Origin: Cylindrotheca closterium
Taxonomy: Eukaryota; Bacillariophyta; Bacillariophyceae; Bacillariales; Bacillariaceae
Length of the DNA stretch: 64,000 nt
Assembly (NCBI GenBank): GCA_933822405.4
Contig: CAKOGP040001714.1
Location: 248,001 to 312,000, forward strand
Direction: 5' to 3'
Shown: positions 28,620-39,437 of the stretch, piece by piece
Layout: each line of letters begins with the position of its first letter
Position numbering within the stretch: the first letter of the stretch is position 1
Made by a program: the position numbers and the translations under genes
Notes under the pieces: model-generated
Database searches by the model: none
What the model saw: only the letters and a program-made list of their open reading frames with translations
What the model was told of the DNA's origin: nothing

Positions 28620-31322
28620 ATGTTGCCTTTCGAAGAGGAAGATGTGGGCACAAAAATACCCTTGAAACGACACTCCACAATAAATCCATCTTCGATACAA
28701 CAAAACGGTCATAAGAAGAAGAAAATAAGGGCCTCCTTTCCAGTGAAAAATCCTTCTTCTACTGGATCCGAAATGCAGAAACGAAAATCCGAGCTTTCCA
28801 AAATCCGTACCGGTTTGCCAGTCTATCAATTCAAGCGGAAAATCAACCAATCTCTGCAGGATAATGATGTTCTTCTTGTCGTTGCGGAAACAGGCTCTGG
28901 AAAATCGACACAGATTCCAGCTTATCTCGACGAATCCAACCTATTCTGCAGGAATCAAGGAAAATTTGCGAGAAGCATTTGTGTGACACAACCCAGGCGT
29001 GTGGCTGCCATTACCGTTGCCAAGCGCGTAGCAGAAGAACAAGGATGTACCATTGGGTCTGCTGTGGGATACAAAGTGCGATTTGATGACTCGACCCAAC
29101 CAACCACTAGAATAATATACGCCACGGATGGTATGCTGCTGCGGGAGAGCATGTCGGATCCACTCCTGTCTCGGTATAGCGTGGTGGTGCTGGATGAATC
29201 CCATGAGCGATCTCTCCAGACGGATATTCTATTTGGTGTGGTGAGTCGTGCAATGGTAGCTCGGGGTTACGATTTGAAGGGAGCTGATGAGGAAGACGAG
29301 GACGATGGTAGTATGGATGCGCTGATAAAACGACGTATGAAGGAAAAGGCGCAGCAATATAGTCTCCCAAGGCTGAAAGTAGTTGTCATGTCTGCAACCT
29401 TGGACACTGAAACCTTCAAGAATTTCTTCAAAGGTGCTGCCACGATACAAATCCCAGGACGGGTCTTTCCTGTCCAAGTGGTGTACACGCAAGAACCTCA
29501 AGAGGTGAGTATTATTCGTACATCAGATGTGGTGCAGAACTTTGTCGTCTTGGTCAAGCTAACCAAGTATTTTGTTTGCAGGATTACATAGAATCTGCGT
29601 TGGTAACAGCCATGCAAATACACCAAGAGGCCGATGATGGGGATGTACTTATATTTTTGCCGGGGCAGGAAGAAATTGAGGATTTGGCTTCGTTACTGCG
29701 GCGACATTTGGAAGCTGAGAAAACCTTGGAGGAGGCGCTCACTTCCAGGGATATAGTGCAAATGGTACAGGGAATGGGGACGAATCTAGATGGAAAGGTG
29801 GCATCCATTGTTGATGGAGTAATGATTTGCGTGCTCTATGCCGCTCTGCCACCAGAAGCCCAAATGTTGGCCTTTCAGCCCAAGCCAGCAGGATGCGTCC
29901 GAAAGATTATTTTGGCAACGAACATTGCGGAAACTTCAGGTAAGCAGTGCAGCTGTTATTGATGGTTATGGTAGGTCATCATCATCTTCTTCTTCTTCAT
30001 CACACTTACCGTCTTCTAGTTACCTTGGATGGAATTCGTTACGTTGTGGATTGTGGCAAGCACAAGACACGAGATTACAATGGAAAAACGGGAATGGAAA
30101 GTTTAACGGTCAAGGATATCAGTAAGGCACAGGCAGCCCAACGAACTGGTCGTGCCGGTCGTTTGTCGTCAGGTGTTTGCTTTCGACTGTACACCGAGGA
30201 TGCCTACGATGCTTTGGAAGAACTGTCCGTACCCGAGATTTTGCGAGTGAACCTAGCCCAAGTCGTCTTGATGCTCAAGGGAATGGGAGTCCACAATCCC
30301 ATCAAGTTTGACTATTTGACGCCACCCAGTATGGACAGTCTCAAAAAGGCCACTCAGTTATTATATGCTCTGGGAGCCTTGGAAAAGTCCATGGAACTGA
30401 CGGCTCATGGCAAGAAAATGGCCAAACTTCCAGTGGATCCTGTCTATGCACACTTGCTACTCCAAAGCAGCAAGTATGAATGTACGGCTGAAATGCTCAC
30501 GGCAGTGGCCATGCTGAGCGCGGAGAATATCATGTATCGACCAGGCAGTAACGGTGCTATGGAAGGGGGACCGGATAGCTTGTCAACCAAGGCAGCTTTG
30601 GCGCATCGGCGATTTGTCAGTTATGAAGGTACGTCATCATATCTTGTGGCTAGTGGGACTAACATATTACTATTAAATACGACAAATCCTTCATTTCTCA
30701 CTCACCATTTCTATTCGTTTCAGGCGACTTGCCCACCTTGCTCAACGTGTACAGGGCCTGGCAACGAGAAGCCATTTACGTCCCCAAGCGTTATTCGTCC
30801 AAGGCCCAAAAGAAGTTGCAACGAGACGCCCAAGCGGATGGCCAACAAAAATTGTTCCATGGCGCCTGGTGTCAACACAATTTCATTAGTGCCCGAGCAT
30901 TGATTCGAGCCCACGACGTCCGACACCAGCTCAGCGTCATTTGTGGGAATACCGTAGGTCAACGTGGTCTAGGCATGAATGTTCATCAGTCTTGTGGAGA
31001 AAAGGATATGGAGCAATTTTTGAAATGCGTTTGCGCTGGCCTCTTTCTTCAGTCGGCCTCTCGGATCAGCAAATCCAAAGAAGTTCACAAGGGATCCGGT
31101 AGTTTGGAAGGTTTTCAACGAGGCGGTAGATTCAAAACCAAGGTGGGCAATGCCGAAGTGAATATACATCCCACTTCGACCTTGTTCAATAGGAATCCTG
31201 CCCCCAAGTGTGTTGTCTATACCGAATTGCTAGTCACCAAGAAGACCTACATTCGGGGTGTGACCCAAGTCCGAGAAGAATGGTTGGTAGATGTGGCACC
31301 TCAATTCTTTAGCAAGGTATAA
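28620..31322 (+). CDS. DEAH-box RNA helicase (DHX33-like), four exons
   Basis: Exons 28620-29504, 29582-29939, 30020-30628 and 30724-31322, with introns of 77, 80 and 95 bp, all GT-AG and all in frame: 816 residues. Seen in order: basic N terminus (KKKKIRAS), Walker A ETGSGKST (~91-98), QPRRVAA, motif II DESH at ~191 (family usually DEAH), MSATLD, FLPGQEEIE, ATNIAETS joined by splicing to VTLDGIRYVVD, and QRTGRAGR. The helicase-associated winged-helix/ratchet region follows (VPEILRVNLAQ), then the OB-fold (VYTELLVTKKTYIR). The C-terminal pattern is closest, from memory of the family, to DHX33, a nucleolar helicase used in ribosomal RNA synthesis. An acidic insert (DEEDEDDGS) sits between motifs II and III. 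It converges on the next gene, 65 bp away. Confidence 0.9.
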
Positions 31323-31387
31323 AATAAAAAAGAGACAAACATTGTACAAATAAAAGTCATATTCAGTGTTTTTATGATTCAATACTA

Positions 31388-31960
31388 TTACAGTGCCTCA
31401 AATTTAAAGGAAATGTCTTCCATGGAGATTGGAGCATCGTTCTCCGCATCGTACTCGGCCCAATCGCCATCGCCCAACTCGATGTCGTCGTCAAAAATTG
31501 TCCCGCCTTCGCTCATGACAACAAATTCATCCTTCATTGGACTAAACGCATACGGTTCCAACCCACGACATTCCATAGCCAATATCGGCACCCAGTCCCC
31601 GGCATCGTCGGCCGTGTAACTTCGTGGTGTACCATCATCATTCGCCTTATTGCCCTTATTTTTCTTCTTTTTCGATTTCTTGAGTGCGGTTGCCGCTTCT
31701 GCCTCGCTCAAAACTTGGAGTGTCGAAGATTTCTTGCTGCCCTCCCATTTGAGACGAAAATGATGAGGTCCTTCCTTACTACTCGATTCGCCTCCTTCTG
31801 GTTCCAATGGTTCGCTGGGGTCCACAATGACATTGTCTCGGGTTTCGTTGCCGTCTTGAGGATTGCGGACCGAGATTCGCAAATGAATGCCGTGGGTCCG
31901 CAATTTGACTTCTCCGACGTTTTCCAATTCGGCCTTGAAGTACAGTAGATAGAGAACCAT
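31388..31960 (-). CDS. CXXC zinc-binding-protein family member (UPF0587/C1orf123-like) lacking the zinc cysteines
   Basis: A 190-residue protein. The start is set at the ATG at 31960 because MVLYLLYFKAELENV matches the family's usual N terminus. The frame stays open upstream only because a (GAT)n repeat encodes an artefactual poly-Ile run. The C-terminal half matches the family well: MECRGLEP, a GGTIFDDDIEL segment and DWAEYDAEN. The two CxxC pairs that bind zinc in the family should fall between residues 25 and 85, but that region (ISVRNPQDG, FRLKWEGSKKSS) has no Cys at all. A Lys-rich insert (KKSKKKKNKG) follows. The protein's only Cys is the one in CRGLEP. Function unknown. Confidence 0.75.
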   Translation of the reverse strand: MVLYLLYFKAELENVGEVKLRTHGIHLRISVRNPQDGNETRDNVIVDPSEPLEPEGGESSSKEGPHHFRLKWEGSKKSSTLQVLSEAEAATALKKSKKKKNKGNKANDDGTPRSYTADDAGDWVPILAMECRGLEPYAFSPMKDEFVVMSEGGTIFDDDIELGDGDWAEYDAENDAPISMEDISFKFEAL

Positions 31961-32605
31961 AATGATGATGATGATAATAATGATGATGATATATAGTGAG
32001 GGATGTAAGATGTAAGATGTATTAATATTAAAATAAGCAATCGTAAAACAGTAGAATAGCAAAATGCTGTGTGTTGTTATATCTATCGACTGGTTCGACT
32101 GATTTAATCCCGCGAACCGAGTCACGCCACGCCAAATAAAATGAAAAAGCTACATAGTATTGATATCATTTTTTTTGCTTTCAACTCGAGATAAAGTAAA
32201 CTTTCCAGTTCATGTCTTTTACATCAAGCTGTAAGAGTACTGGAGACTCGGACAATGCATTCGACTTTCAGTTGGTGCTTTCCTCCGCTGTTCCAACACC
32301 GCGTATCATAGTTCCTCCTGTCCCATCATCATCATAATAGTAGCAAAGTGATTTTCTTTTGACGTCTTCTTTTGCTAACATTTTGTGTAAGTGGTGTAGT
32401 GCCTGTAAAAAACAAAGATGATTTCTTTTTTTGCATTGCATTGCCTTGTGCCTTGTGCCTTGCGATACCATTATTGCTGTTTGCACTGCTGCTCTCCTTG
32501 GTGTGTGCCTGAATACTAGTAGCTAGTATATAGTAGTACTATGTTGTCATCAGCAACAACGCACCAACTCCACGTTGGCTGCGACATTTTTCATTATATA
32601 TATAT

Positions 32606-32644
<39 letters not shown>

Positions 32645-33619
32645 AGGAAAAAGAAGAGTGGGACGAACGCAATTGCGTAGCCTCCATCACAAGTTAGGAG
32701 CCCAATAGTGGGTGGGTCCTGGGTCCTGGAGCACCAGCAGTTCTTTCGGTGCAACAAAACGCTTCGGAACCACCAATTTGAAACCAAGCCCCCTCCCTTC
32801 AATCATCATTGTGTTTGATGACAGCCACGATCGAGATTGCCATTATGCTTCACAGCAACAAACACTATTCAAGACCACCAGCCAGGGTGCCTTGACTTTT
32901 AACGACGTGGCTGGCAGCCTCCAGCATTCCTGACTGAATCAATGAATCAATTAATCAATCAATCAATCAATCAATCTTGATGCTTTCTTCTTCTATTTTG
33001 TCTCATGCTCTATGGTAATGAGAAACCGTTGTGTATATCATACTATATGCGCTCATGTCACCAAAAAGTCTGGATGAGTTATCATGGTTGCTCTTCGTTT
33101 GCAAATGTATTTTTTATGTACAGACAACATCAGCGGCAGTTTCGTTGATATCATCGTCCCAAAAGCGTATCTTCGACTTCTCCGATTTCTTGTCAGAAGA
33201 ATCTTCGCCTGGATTTCCCTTCTTCGGTATTTTGTGGATTTGCATTCATTCGCTTGCGATCCCTTCGTCGACCCTGTCCTTCGTACTTTTTAATTCGTAG
33301 AATTCTACGAAGTTTCGTCGGAAGGACAGAAGGACAAGCTGTCGTAGGTAGATTCCAGTACTAGGTGTTGGTGGCGGGAGAAAAGTTCACCACCACCCCT
33401 GCGGATTATATGCCGCCTTCTGCCAACCAGAAAGCACCGACCGAAGAAACAGAACTTGCAAACTCCCACATCGAAAAACAAAAAATTCAGCAGTTGTGAC
33501 CTTTTTTTCTCTACGGTATCTCATCTCATCTCATCACTGAAGCACAAGCGACACACACACACACACACACACATATATACATACATCTATATATATACAT
33601 CCTTTCCTGTTACTCTATC
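31961..33619. repeat. Long intergenic region rich in simple repeats
   Basis: No gene supported in 1.66 kb. Simple repeats: (GAT/AAT)n near 31962-31993, a TA/ATATAT tract at about 32598-32643, AATC repeats near 32938-32975, and (CA)n followed by TATA-type repeats at about 33551-33598, which directly precede the next gene's ATG. Confidence 0.6.
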
Positions 33620-35871
33620 ATGTTGTCTCAAAGGTGCCGCTCGTTGGCCACTACTGCCGTTCGTCGCAATCCAACCACCACTGGTCTTCGCCAACAAGTC
33701 ATTCGGGCGCAAAGCACAAAAGCTGCCGAAGGAGCCTCCAGCCCAATTGCCAAAGATGGTCGCCATGAAGTTTGGAGAGAGGGAATCTACGATCATGACA
33801 ATGAACCAAAGTGAGTAAGCATTCTTGTGTTAGTGTGTGGATTGGATTGGATTGGATTGGATTGGATTGCATGGAAGAGAAAAGAAAAGAAAAAGGCGAA
33901 GAATAGCCAACGACGCTTTTTCATTCGTTTTTGGATGATTCATTCCATGGACACTGCCGTCACAGTACCTGTAGATGGATGGGATGGAACAATACGATAC
34001 ATGTTGCATTCCTTCCTTTCCATGCATACAATACATTTGCGTCAATTTCCGTATTGATTCTATTCTTACTAACTACATGCTTTTTGTTTTCCTTCCATTT
34101 TCTCACCATTGTCTCTTTCTTTCACTTCACTCGTATCACGATTCAACAACAACCACAACCACAACAAAAACAATCTATAGAGTCCGTCGCCGTGACAACT
34201 CGTATGCATCCGTGGAAAAGCTTCGTGGGTTCTTGAATTACCAACGCAACCCCGAACCCTACCGCGATCCTCTCGAGCGGGTCCAGGATTGGGAAGAAAT
34301 CAACCCGGTCCCCGACCGCGACGTCGATGTGGCACACACGGCCATGGAACGCAAGGTCCAAGCCGCTCGTTGCATGGACTGCGGTACTCCCTTTTGCCAG
34401 ACTCATCAGGGATGTCCCATTCACAACTTGATTCCGGAGTGGAACAATCTCGTCTACCAAGATCAATGGGACGATGCCATTGATCGTCTGCATTCCACCA
34501 ACAACTTTCCTGAGTTTACCGGACGTGTCTGTCCCGCACCGTGCGAAGGATCCTGTGTGGCAGGATTGGTCGATTCGCCAGTGACCATCAAGAACTTGGA
34601 ATATGCCATTGTCGATCGTGCCTTTCGGGATGGCAAGATCACTCCCCGAATTCCTCAAGAAAGATCTGGTTTGACCGTGGCCGTGGTCGGTTCGGGTCCT
34701 GCAGGATTGGCGGCTGCCGATCAATTGAACCAAAAGGGACACAATGTCACTGTCTTTGAACGGGCCGATCGTATTGGTGGACTCTTAATGTACGGAATTC
34801 CAAACATGAAGTTGGAAAAGGAAACTGTCGATCGTCGTGTCAACTTGTTGCGAGAGGAAGGCATTGAATTTGTTACCAATGCCAATATTGGGCACAATGT
34901 CGATGTCAATGACTTGAGATCCAACTTTGATGCTCTCTGCTTGTGTTTGGGATCTACCAAGCCACGTGATTTGCCGGTCCCAGGACGTGAATTGAAGGGT
35001 GTTCACTTTGCCATGGTAAGAAAAGAAAAAATTGATACAATTATATGTTGTTGATTGTATGACTTGACAACAGAGAACTAATTGCCATTGCCATTACCAT
35101 TGCTATATTATGATTTTACAGGAATTCCTCACTGCCAACCAAAAGAAGCTCCTCATGACCAAGGAAGGTACCCTCGAATCTCAATGGGAAAAGGACAACT
35201 GGATCACTGCCGCCGGCAAGGACGTTATTGTCATTGGAGGTGGAGATACTGGAACAGATTGCATTGGTACCTCGATGCGTCATCGTTGCAACTCGGTCAC
35301 CAACTTTGAACTCATGCCTCAACCACCCATGGAACGGGCTCCCGACAATCCATGGCCCCAATGGCCAAGAGTCTTTGGTGTCGACTATGGTCATGCCGAA
35401 GTCCAAGCGGTTACTGGAAAGGATCCAAGAGTCTATTCCGTCATGACCAAGGAATTCATTGGCGACGACGATGGTAACGTCAAGGCCTTGGTCACTCAAG
35501 ACGTCGAATTGACCGATCAAGGACCACGTGCCATTGAAGGCAGCGAACGCGAATGGCCTGCCGATCTGGTCGTCTTGTCCATGGGATTCTTGTCCCCCGA
35601 AGACTACGTGGCCAACGAATTGGGTTTGGAAGTCGACCAACGTCAAAACATTCACGCGACCTATGGTGATTTCCGTACCAACGTCGAAGGTGTCTTTGCG
35701 GGAGGCGATTGCCGACGAGGACAATCTCTTGTGGTCTGGGCGATCAACGAAGGACGGGGTCTTGCCGAGTCCTGTGATCAGTACTTGGAACAAAAGAGAG
35801 TCGATTTGAGTACCACTGCTTATGGACAAAGCCAATTTGCCAACCTTTCCAGTCTGTCACCTACCATTTAG
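33620..35871 (+). CDS. gltD: Glutamate synthase small (beta) subunit, GltD-like, probably mitochondrial
   Basis: Exons 33620-33810, 34181-35015 and 35122-35871, with introns of 370 and 106 bp, in frame: 591 residues. The N terminus is basic, Ser/Thr/Arg-rich and acid-free ([16 protein letters not shown]), as in mitochondrial presequences. Then come the Fe-S cysteine clusters [16 protein letters not shown] and [11 protein letters not shown], an FAD site ([14 protein letters not shown] with FERADRIGG), and an NADPH site ([14 protein letters not shown]). This subunit passes electrons from NADPH to the glutamate-forming large subunit. No large subunit is adjacent, and this protein is not fused to one, unlike plant and fungal NADH-GOGAT. 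Intron 1 carries a five-fold GGATT repeat near 33839-33868. Confidence 0.92.
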
Positions 35872-36126
35872 AAAATGCTCTCCTTATGTACTGTATACTG
35901 TATACAATGAGGGAAAGAAAAAAAGGTTTTGTGCTGTCTTGTCTTTCTTTTTTTGGGGGAACAGACAGGCGGCGGTGATGATAGTGTGAGATATATTGTA
36001 TCGGTACGGTATGGTATATTGCAACATTATAATATATTTATTTTAATAAACAAAAAGTAGGACTAGTAACAAAAAATTCAATAAGGTAGAGGAGTATGTC
36101 TACTATAGTCTCGCATCTTGATTCTG

Positions 36127-37905
36127 CTACAGGAATCCCAAATGTGCTTCTTCGTCGACGATACCATCCCATTCCCATTTATCATCATCATCATCATCAT
36201 CATTATTTTTCTCTGAGGAATCTTGGTCCATTCCTCCTTGTAACATGTCAGCTACGCCTCCGCCGCCGCTCATGGCTAATTGTTTCAGCTCGTCTAACGC
36301 TGCACTTTTGGTAGTACTACTAGTATCCTCATTCGAATCATCATCATCCTCGTCATCCTCGTCGTCGCCGTTGTTTGTCAAAAAGAAAGAGTCACCACCC
36401 ATGGCGTCAATTTCGGCAGCAGCTACTGACATGTCGTCGTCGTTGTCATCGTTATCATCCAAATCCATTTCTCCTCGGCTATTATTTCGAACAAAGGGGA
36501 TGGTGTCTGCTGCTACTGGCGGCTTGTTGGGAGCTTTCGTGTCGCTCGATGGCATCGGTTCACTACTACTAGCAGCAGGGTCTATCAGGTCCATGACTGG
36601 GCTGGCTGCTCCTGCCATGGTGGCCAACTCCAAAAAGGCTTCGGGCAATGTCTCCTCCTCCTCCTCTTGTTCTTCCTCCTGTTGCAGGACTTTTTGGTCA
36701 ATGTCATTGGTCAAGAAAAAGGGGTCACCTCCCATGGCTTCAATTTCAAATCTTCGATCATCCCGTTCCATAATATTGTTGTTGTTGTTGTTGTTGTCAG
36801 AAGAAGAAGAAGAGAAAAAGGAATCGCCTCCTATGTTGCTTCTATCAAACTCGGAAATGCTAGTATCCTCGTCAACGACATTACCAACAAAATCCTTTGA
36901 CTTTGGTTCATCATCGGGTGGAAGCAAGAAGGACGGATCTCCTCCCATTGCCGCAATCTCGGCCATGTCTTCTTCTAGGTCCCACGATGATGATGACGAT
37001 GATGGCGATGGCGGTGGGACCTTGGATGGTATACTACTACTCTCTTGGTTTTCTTTTGATTTTCCACCATCTTTTCCTTTTGATTTCGGTTCATCGGGTG
37101 GAAGCAAGAAGGACGGGTCTCCTCCCATTGCCGCAATCTCGGCCATGTCTTCTTCCAGGTCCCATGACGATGATGGCGATGGCGGTGGGACCTTGGATGA
37201 TATACTACTACTCTCTTGGAATGTTGATTTTCCACCATCACTATTCTTTGGTTTCGGTTCATCGGGTGGAAGCAAGAACGACGGATCTCCTCCCATTGCC
37301 GCGATCTCGGCCATGTCTTCTTCCAGGTCCCATGACGATGGCGGCACTGGTGGGACCTTGGATGGTATACTTCGCTCGTTGTATGATTCACCACCACGAT
37401 TATTGTTGTCTTTTGATTCAATGTCCTCTGGAAGCAAGAACGACGGATCTCCTCCCATTGCCGCAATCTCGTCTTCCAGGTCCCGTGATGACGACGACGA
37501 CGACGACTCCTGTGGGGCCTTGGACGGTATGCTACGCTCTTGGTTTGTGTCGTCATTGCCTTTATTCTTTGATTTCGGTTCGTCAAGACCTGGAAGCAAG
37601 AAGGATGGATCTCCTCCCATTGCCGCAATCTCGGCCATATCTTCTTCCAGGTCCCACCATTCATCATCATCATCATTTCCTGTGGCACTGAGCTGACATT
37701 TCGATTTGGACGGTGTGGTGATTCTGAGCGGACTGCTGCTCCTTCTTCTCCTCCAGGACGATGCTAATGATCCTCCTCCTGTTCCTCCCTGTTTTGTTAT
37801 CGTCCTAGAAAAGCTGGAATGCAACGGCTGCTTCATCCATGCCTCCACATGACAACACGAGTTGAAGGAGTATATTAGAATGTGAGTGAGGACCAGTTGA
37901 CGCAT
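36127..37905 (-). CDS. Secreted or organellar protein built of GGDPSFLL repeats
   Basis: About 592 residues from the ATG at 37905. That start is preferred because the frame upstream to 38145 overlaps DNA that also lies before the second TenA copy. The N terminus (MRQLVLTHILIYSF) is hydrophobic and signal-like, then Ser/Arg-rich (SSWRRRRSSS), which may be a targeting sequence. The body has at least five close copies of WDLEEDMAEIAAMGGDPSFL, and two diverged copies (EIEAMGGDPFFLT, EIDAMGGDSFFLT), separated by Ser/Pro/Lys and Asn/Asp-rich linkers of variable length. The linker pattern (PSKVPP) also repeats. The protein ends with an acidic (DDDDDDD) segment and DEEAHLGFL. No family is recognised. 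Short conserved motifs in disordered linkers suggest a multivalent docking scaffold; that is inference. The opposite-strand frame (36245-37696) is a low-complexity shadow. Confidence 0.6.
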   Translation of the reverse strand: MRQLVLTHILIYSFNSCCHVEAWMKQPLHSSFSRTITKQGGTGGGSLASSWRRRRSSSPLRITTPSKSKCQLSATGNDDDDEWWDLEEDMAEIAAMGGDPSFLLPGLDEPKSKNKGNDDTNQERSIPSKAPQESSSSSSSRDLEDEIAAMGGDPSFLLPEDIESKDNNNRGGESYNERSIPSKVPPVPPSSWDLEEDMAEIAAMGGDPSFLLPPDEPKPKNSDGGKSTFQESSSISSKVPPPSPSSSWDLEEDMAEIAAMGGDPSFLLPPDEPKSKGKDGGKSKENQESSSIPSKVPPPSPSSSSSSWDLEEDMAEIAAMGGDPSFLLPPDDEPKSKDFVGNVVDEDTSISEFDRSNIGGDSFFSSSSSDNNNNNNNIMERDDRRFEIEAMGGDPFFLTNDIDQKVLQQEEEQEEEEETLPEAFLELATMAGAASPVMDLIDPAASSSEPMPSSDTKAPNKPPVAADTIPFVRNNSRGEMDLDDNDDNDDDMSVAAAEIDAMGGDSFFLTNNGDDEDDEDDDDSNEDTSSTTKSAALDELKQLAMSGGGGVADMLQGGMDQDSSEKNNDDDDDDDKWEWDGIVDEEAHLGFL

Positions 37906-38189
37906 ACTATATACCGGTACAGTAATGGCAAATATAGTAGATACAATTCTAAGCAAGAGTGACGTTTGTTTGGAGGTGATGGCATGAGAATTTGTTCCAT
38001 CACAGTGCGCGATATGAGCGCGCATCAAATCCAAACCTGATGACGATGATGATGATTTGAGAATAATGAGGATCTTCACAATCTTTTGTCTGCAACGACC
38101 ATATCCATACACACCATAATCGGAGCATTCCATCATCATCATCATTCGACTACTATCAATAGAATACTATCATACCACAATACAAGACA

Positions 38190-39018
38190 ATGCGATATAC
38201 AGACCAACTCCGTGAAGCTGCCGGCGATCAATGGAATCGTGTCATCCATCACAAATTCACCAAAGATTTGGCGGCGGGGACAATCGATCATGATTCCTTA
38301 AAGAAATGTATGTGAGCTTAGAGGTTCATGTTGATTGAACAAATTCCAGTGTTTTGTGTTGGCTATTCGCTTTACGTGGTTCCAGGTCTCTCACAAATTC
38401 ATTCTCTTTCCCGCCCTGCCTCCTCATCGCTCTGCCATGAATCAATCAATCTCAACTAACAACCCAATCACAACGATCATTATAGATCTTATCCAAGACC
38501 ATCGATTCTTGGATTCGTTTGTTGTACTATTGGCGTCCATCATTGCCAAGGCAAAGACCTTGGAAGATAGAATTCCAGGTTGTCAGTTCTTAGCTTTGAT
38601 TACCGGCAAGGAAAATACCTATTTCGAACGCAGTTTTGAGGCCCTCAAAGTTTCGCAAGAAGAAAGGTCGTCGATTCCCAATGCCGCTTGTACCACTGGA
38701 TTTTGCGACCTGATGCGTTCCGTGGCTGCTACTGGGAGTCTGGCGGAAATGCTGGCAGTCATTGTCGTTTGCGAATGGTCCTACCTGTCGTGGGGGGAAC
38801 TCGTGCTAGAGGAGCACGTGCGCAAGGACTTTTACTGTTACGAATGGGTGGACTTGCATTCGGGTGACTATTTTACCAGTGTGGTGGAATACTTACGATC
38901 TCTGCTTGACAAGGAAGTGGAAACCATGAACGATGCTGAAAAGGAGGCCTGCCAAGCCAGATTCTTGGAAACAGTTCAGCTGGAAGAAGACTTTTTTGAT
39001 TTTGCAATGAAGAAATAG
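38190..39018 (+). CDS. tenA: TenA-type thiaminase II / aminopyrimidine aminohydrolase, copy 1
   Basis: Exons 38190-38307 and 38486-39018 with a 178-bp intron; the splice forms YLIQDHRFL in frame (216 residues). The TenA/THI-4 fold is recognised from W-N-R-V-I-H-H-K-F near the N terminus, YLIQD at 40-44, a CEWSYLSWGE segment at 135-144, and EEDFFDFA at the end. Against Bacillus TenA, Asp44, the catalytic Cys135 and Tyr139 are kept at the same numbers, and Tyr47 is Phe. The late Glu is at 206/207. TenA enzymes with this Cys salvage thiamin breakdown products by releasing hydroxymethylpyrimidine. The gene is the first of a tandem pair sharing exons, intron and ~190 bp of upstream DNA. Confidence 0.85.
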
Positions 39019-39437
39019 TACAGTAAGGTGCGTCCTAGTCCTAAAAATAATATTATCTTGAAAATCCTATTATAGTACTACTATCCCGATTTTCAAAACG
39101 TGACATGTTCTATTGTTGTACCTATGTATAGTGCATCGGGGGGGTTCTTTTGAACTGTCGACCGAATGAGTGGGGTATCGTGTCGGTACAGTACTCTGCT
39201 TCACAAAGCGGGTCCTACTCGTACATTTTGTTCCATACATAGTGCAACTTTGCGCGACATAGGCGCGCATCAAATCCAAACCTGGTGCGCCTGATGACGA
39301 ATGAGAGGATCTTCTTCACAATCTTTTGGCCGCCACGACCATCCATAAAGGCCAAATTGGAGCACTCCATCATCATCCTGATTAGTACCATATATTGATT
39401 CAACATACCACAATACAATACAATACAATACAATACA
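39019..39437. repeat. Duplicated TenA upstream region with pentanucleotide repeat
   Basis: The part from about 39240 to 39437 repeats the upstream DNA of copy 1 (about 37995-38189): GCGCGCATCAAATCCAAACCTG, ATCTTC..TTCACAATCTTTTG and GAGCACTCCATCATCATC. In this copy an AATAC unit is expanded to about five repeats just before the ATG (39412-39437). Confidence 0.7.

Noticed and set aside
31961..32125. N-terminal extension of the CXXC-family protein with a poly-Ile run
   Set aside because: It is a translated GAT microsatellite in the 5' leader; the family N terminus starts at the ATG at 31960.
32598..32643. TA tract as a possible origin or promoter
   Set aside because: It is a plain dinucleotide microsatellite far from any supported start codon.
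36245..37696. 483-codon plus-strand frame rich in Ser
   Set aside because: Antisense to the repeat-rich GGDPSFLL protein; low complexity explains the open frame.
37906..38145. N-terminal extension of the GGDPSFLL protein
   Set aside because: This DNA is duplicated upstream of TenA copy 2 without such a frame, so it is more likely a shared promoter region.
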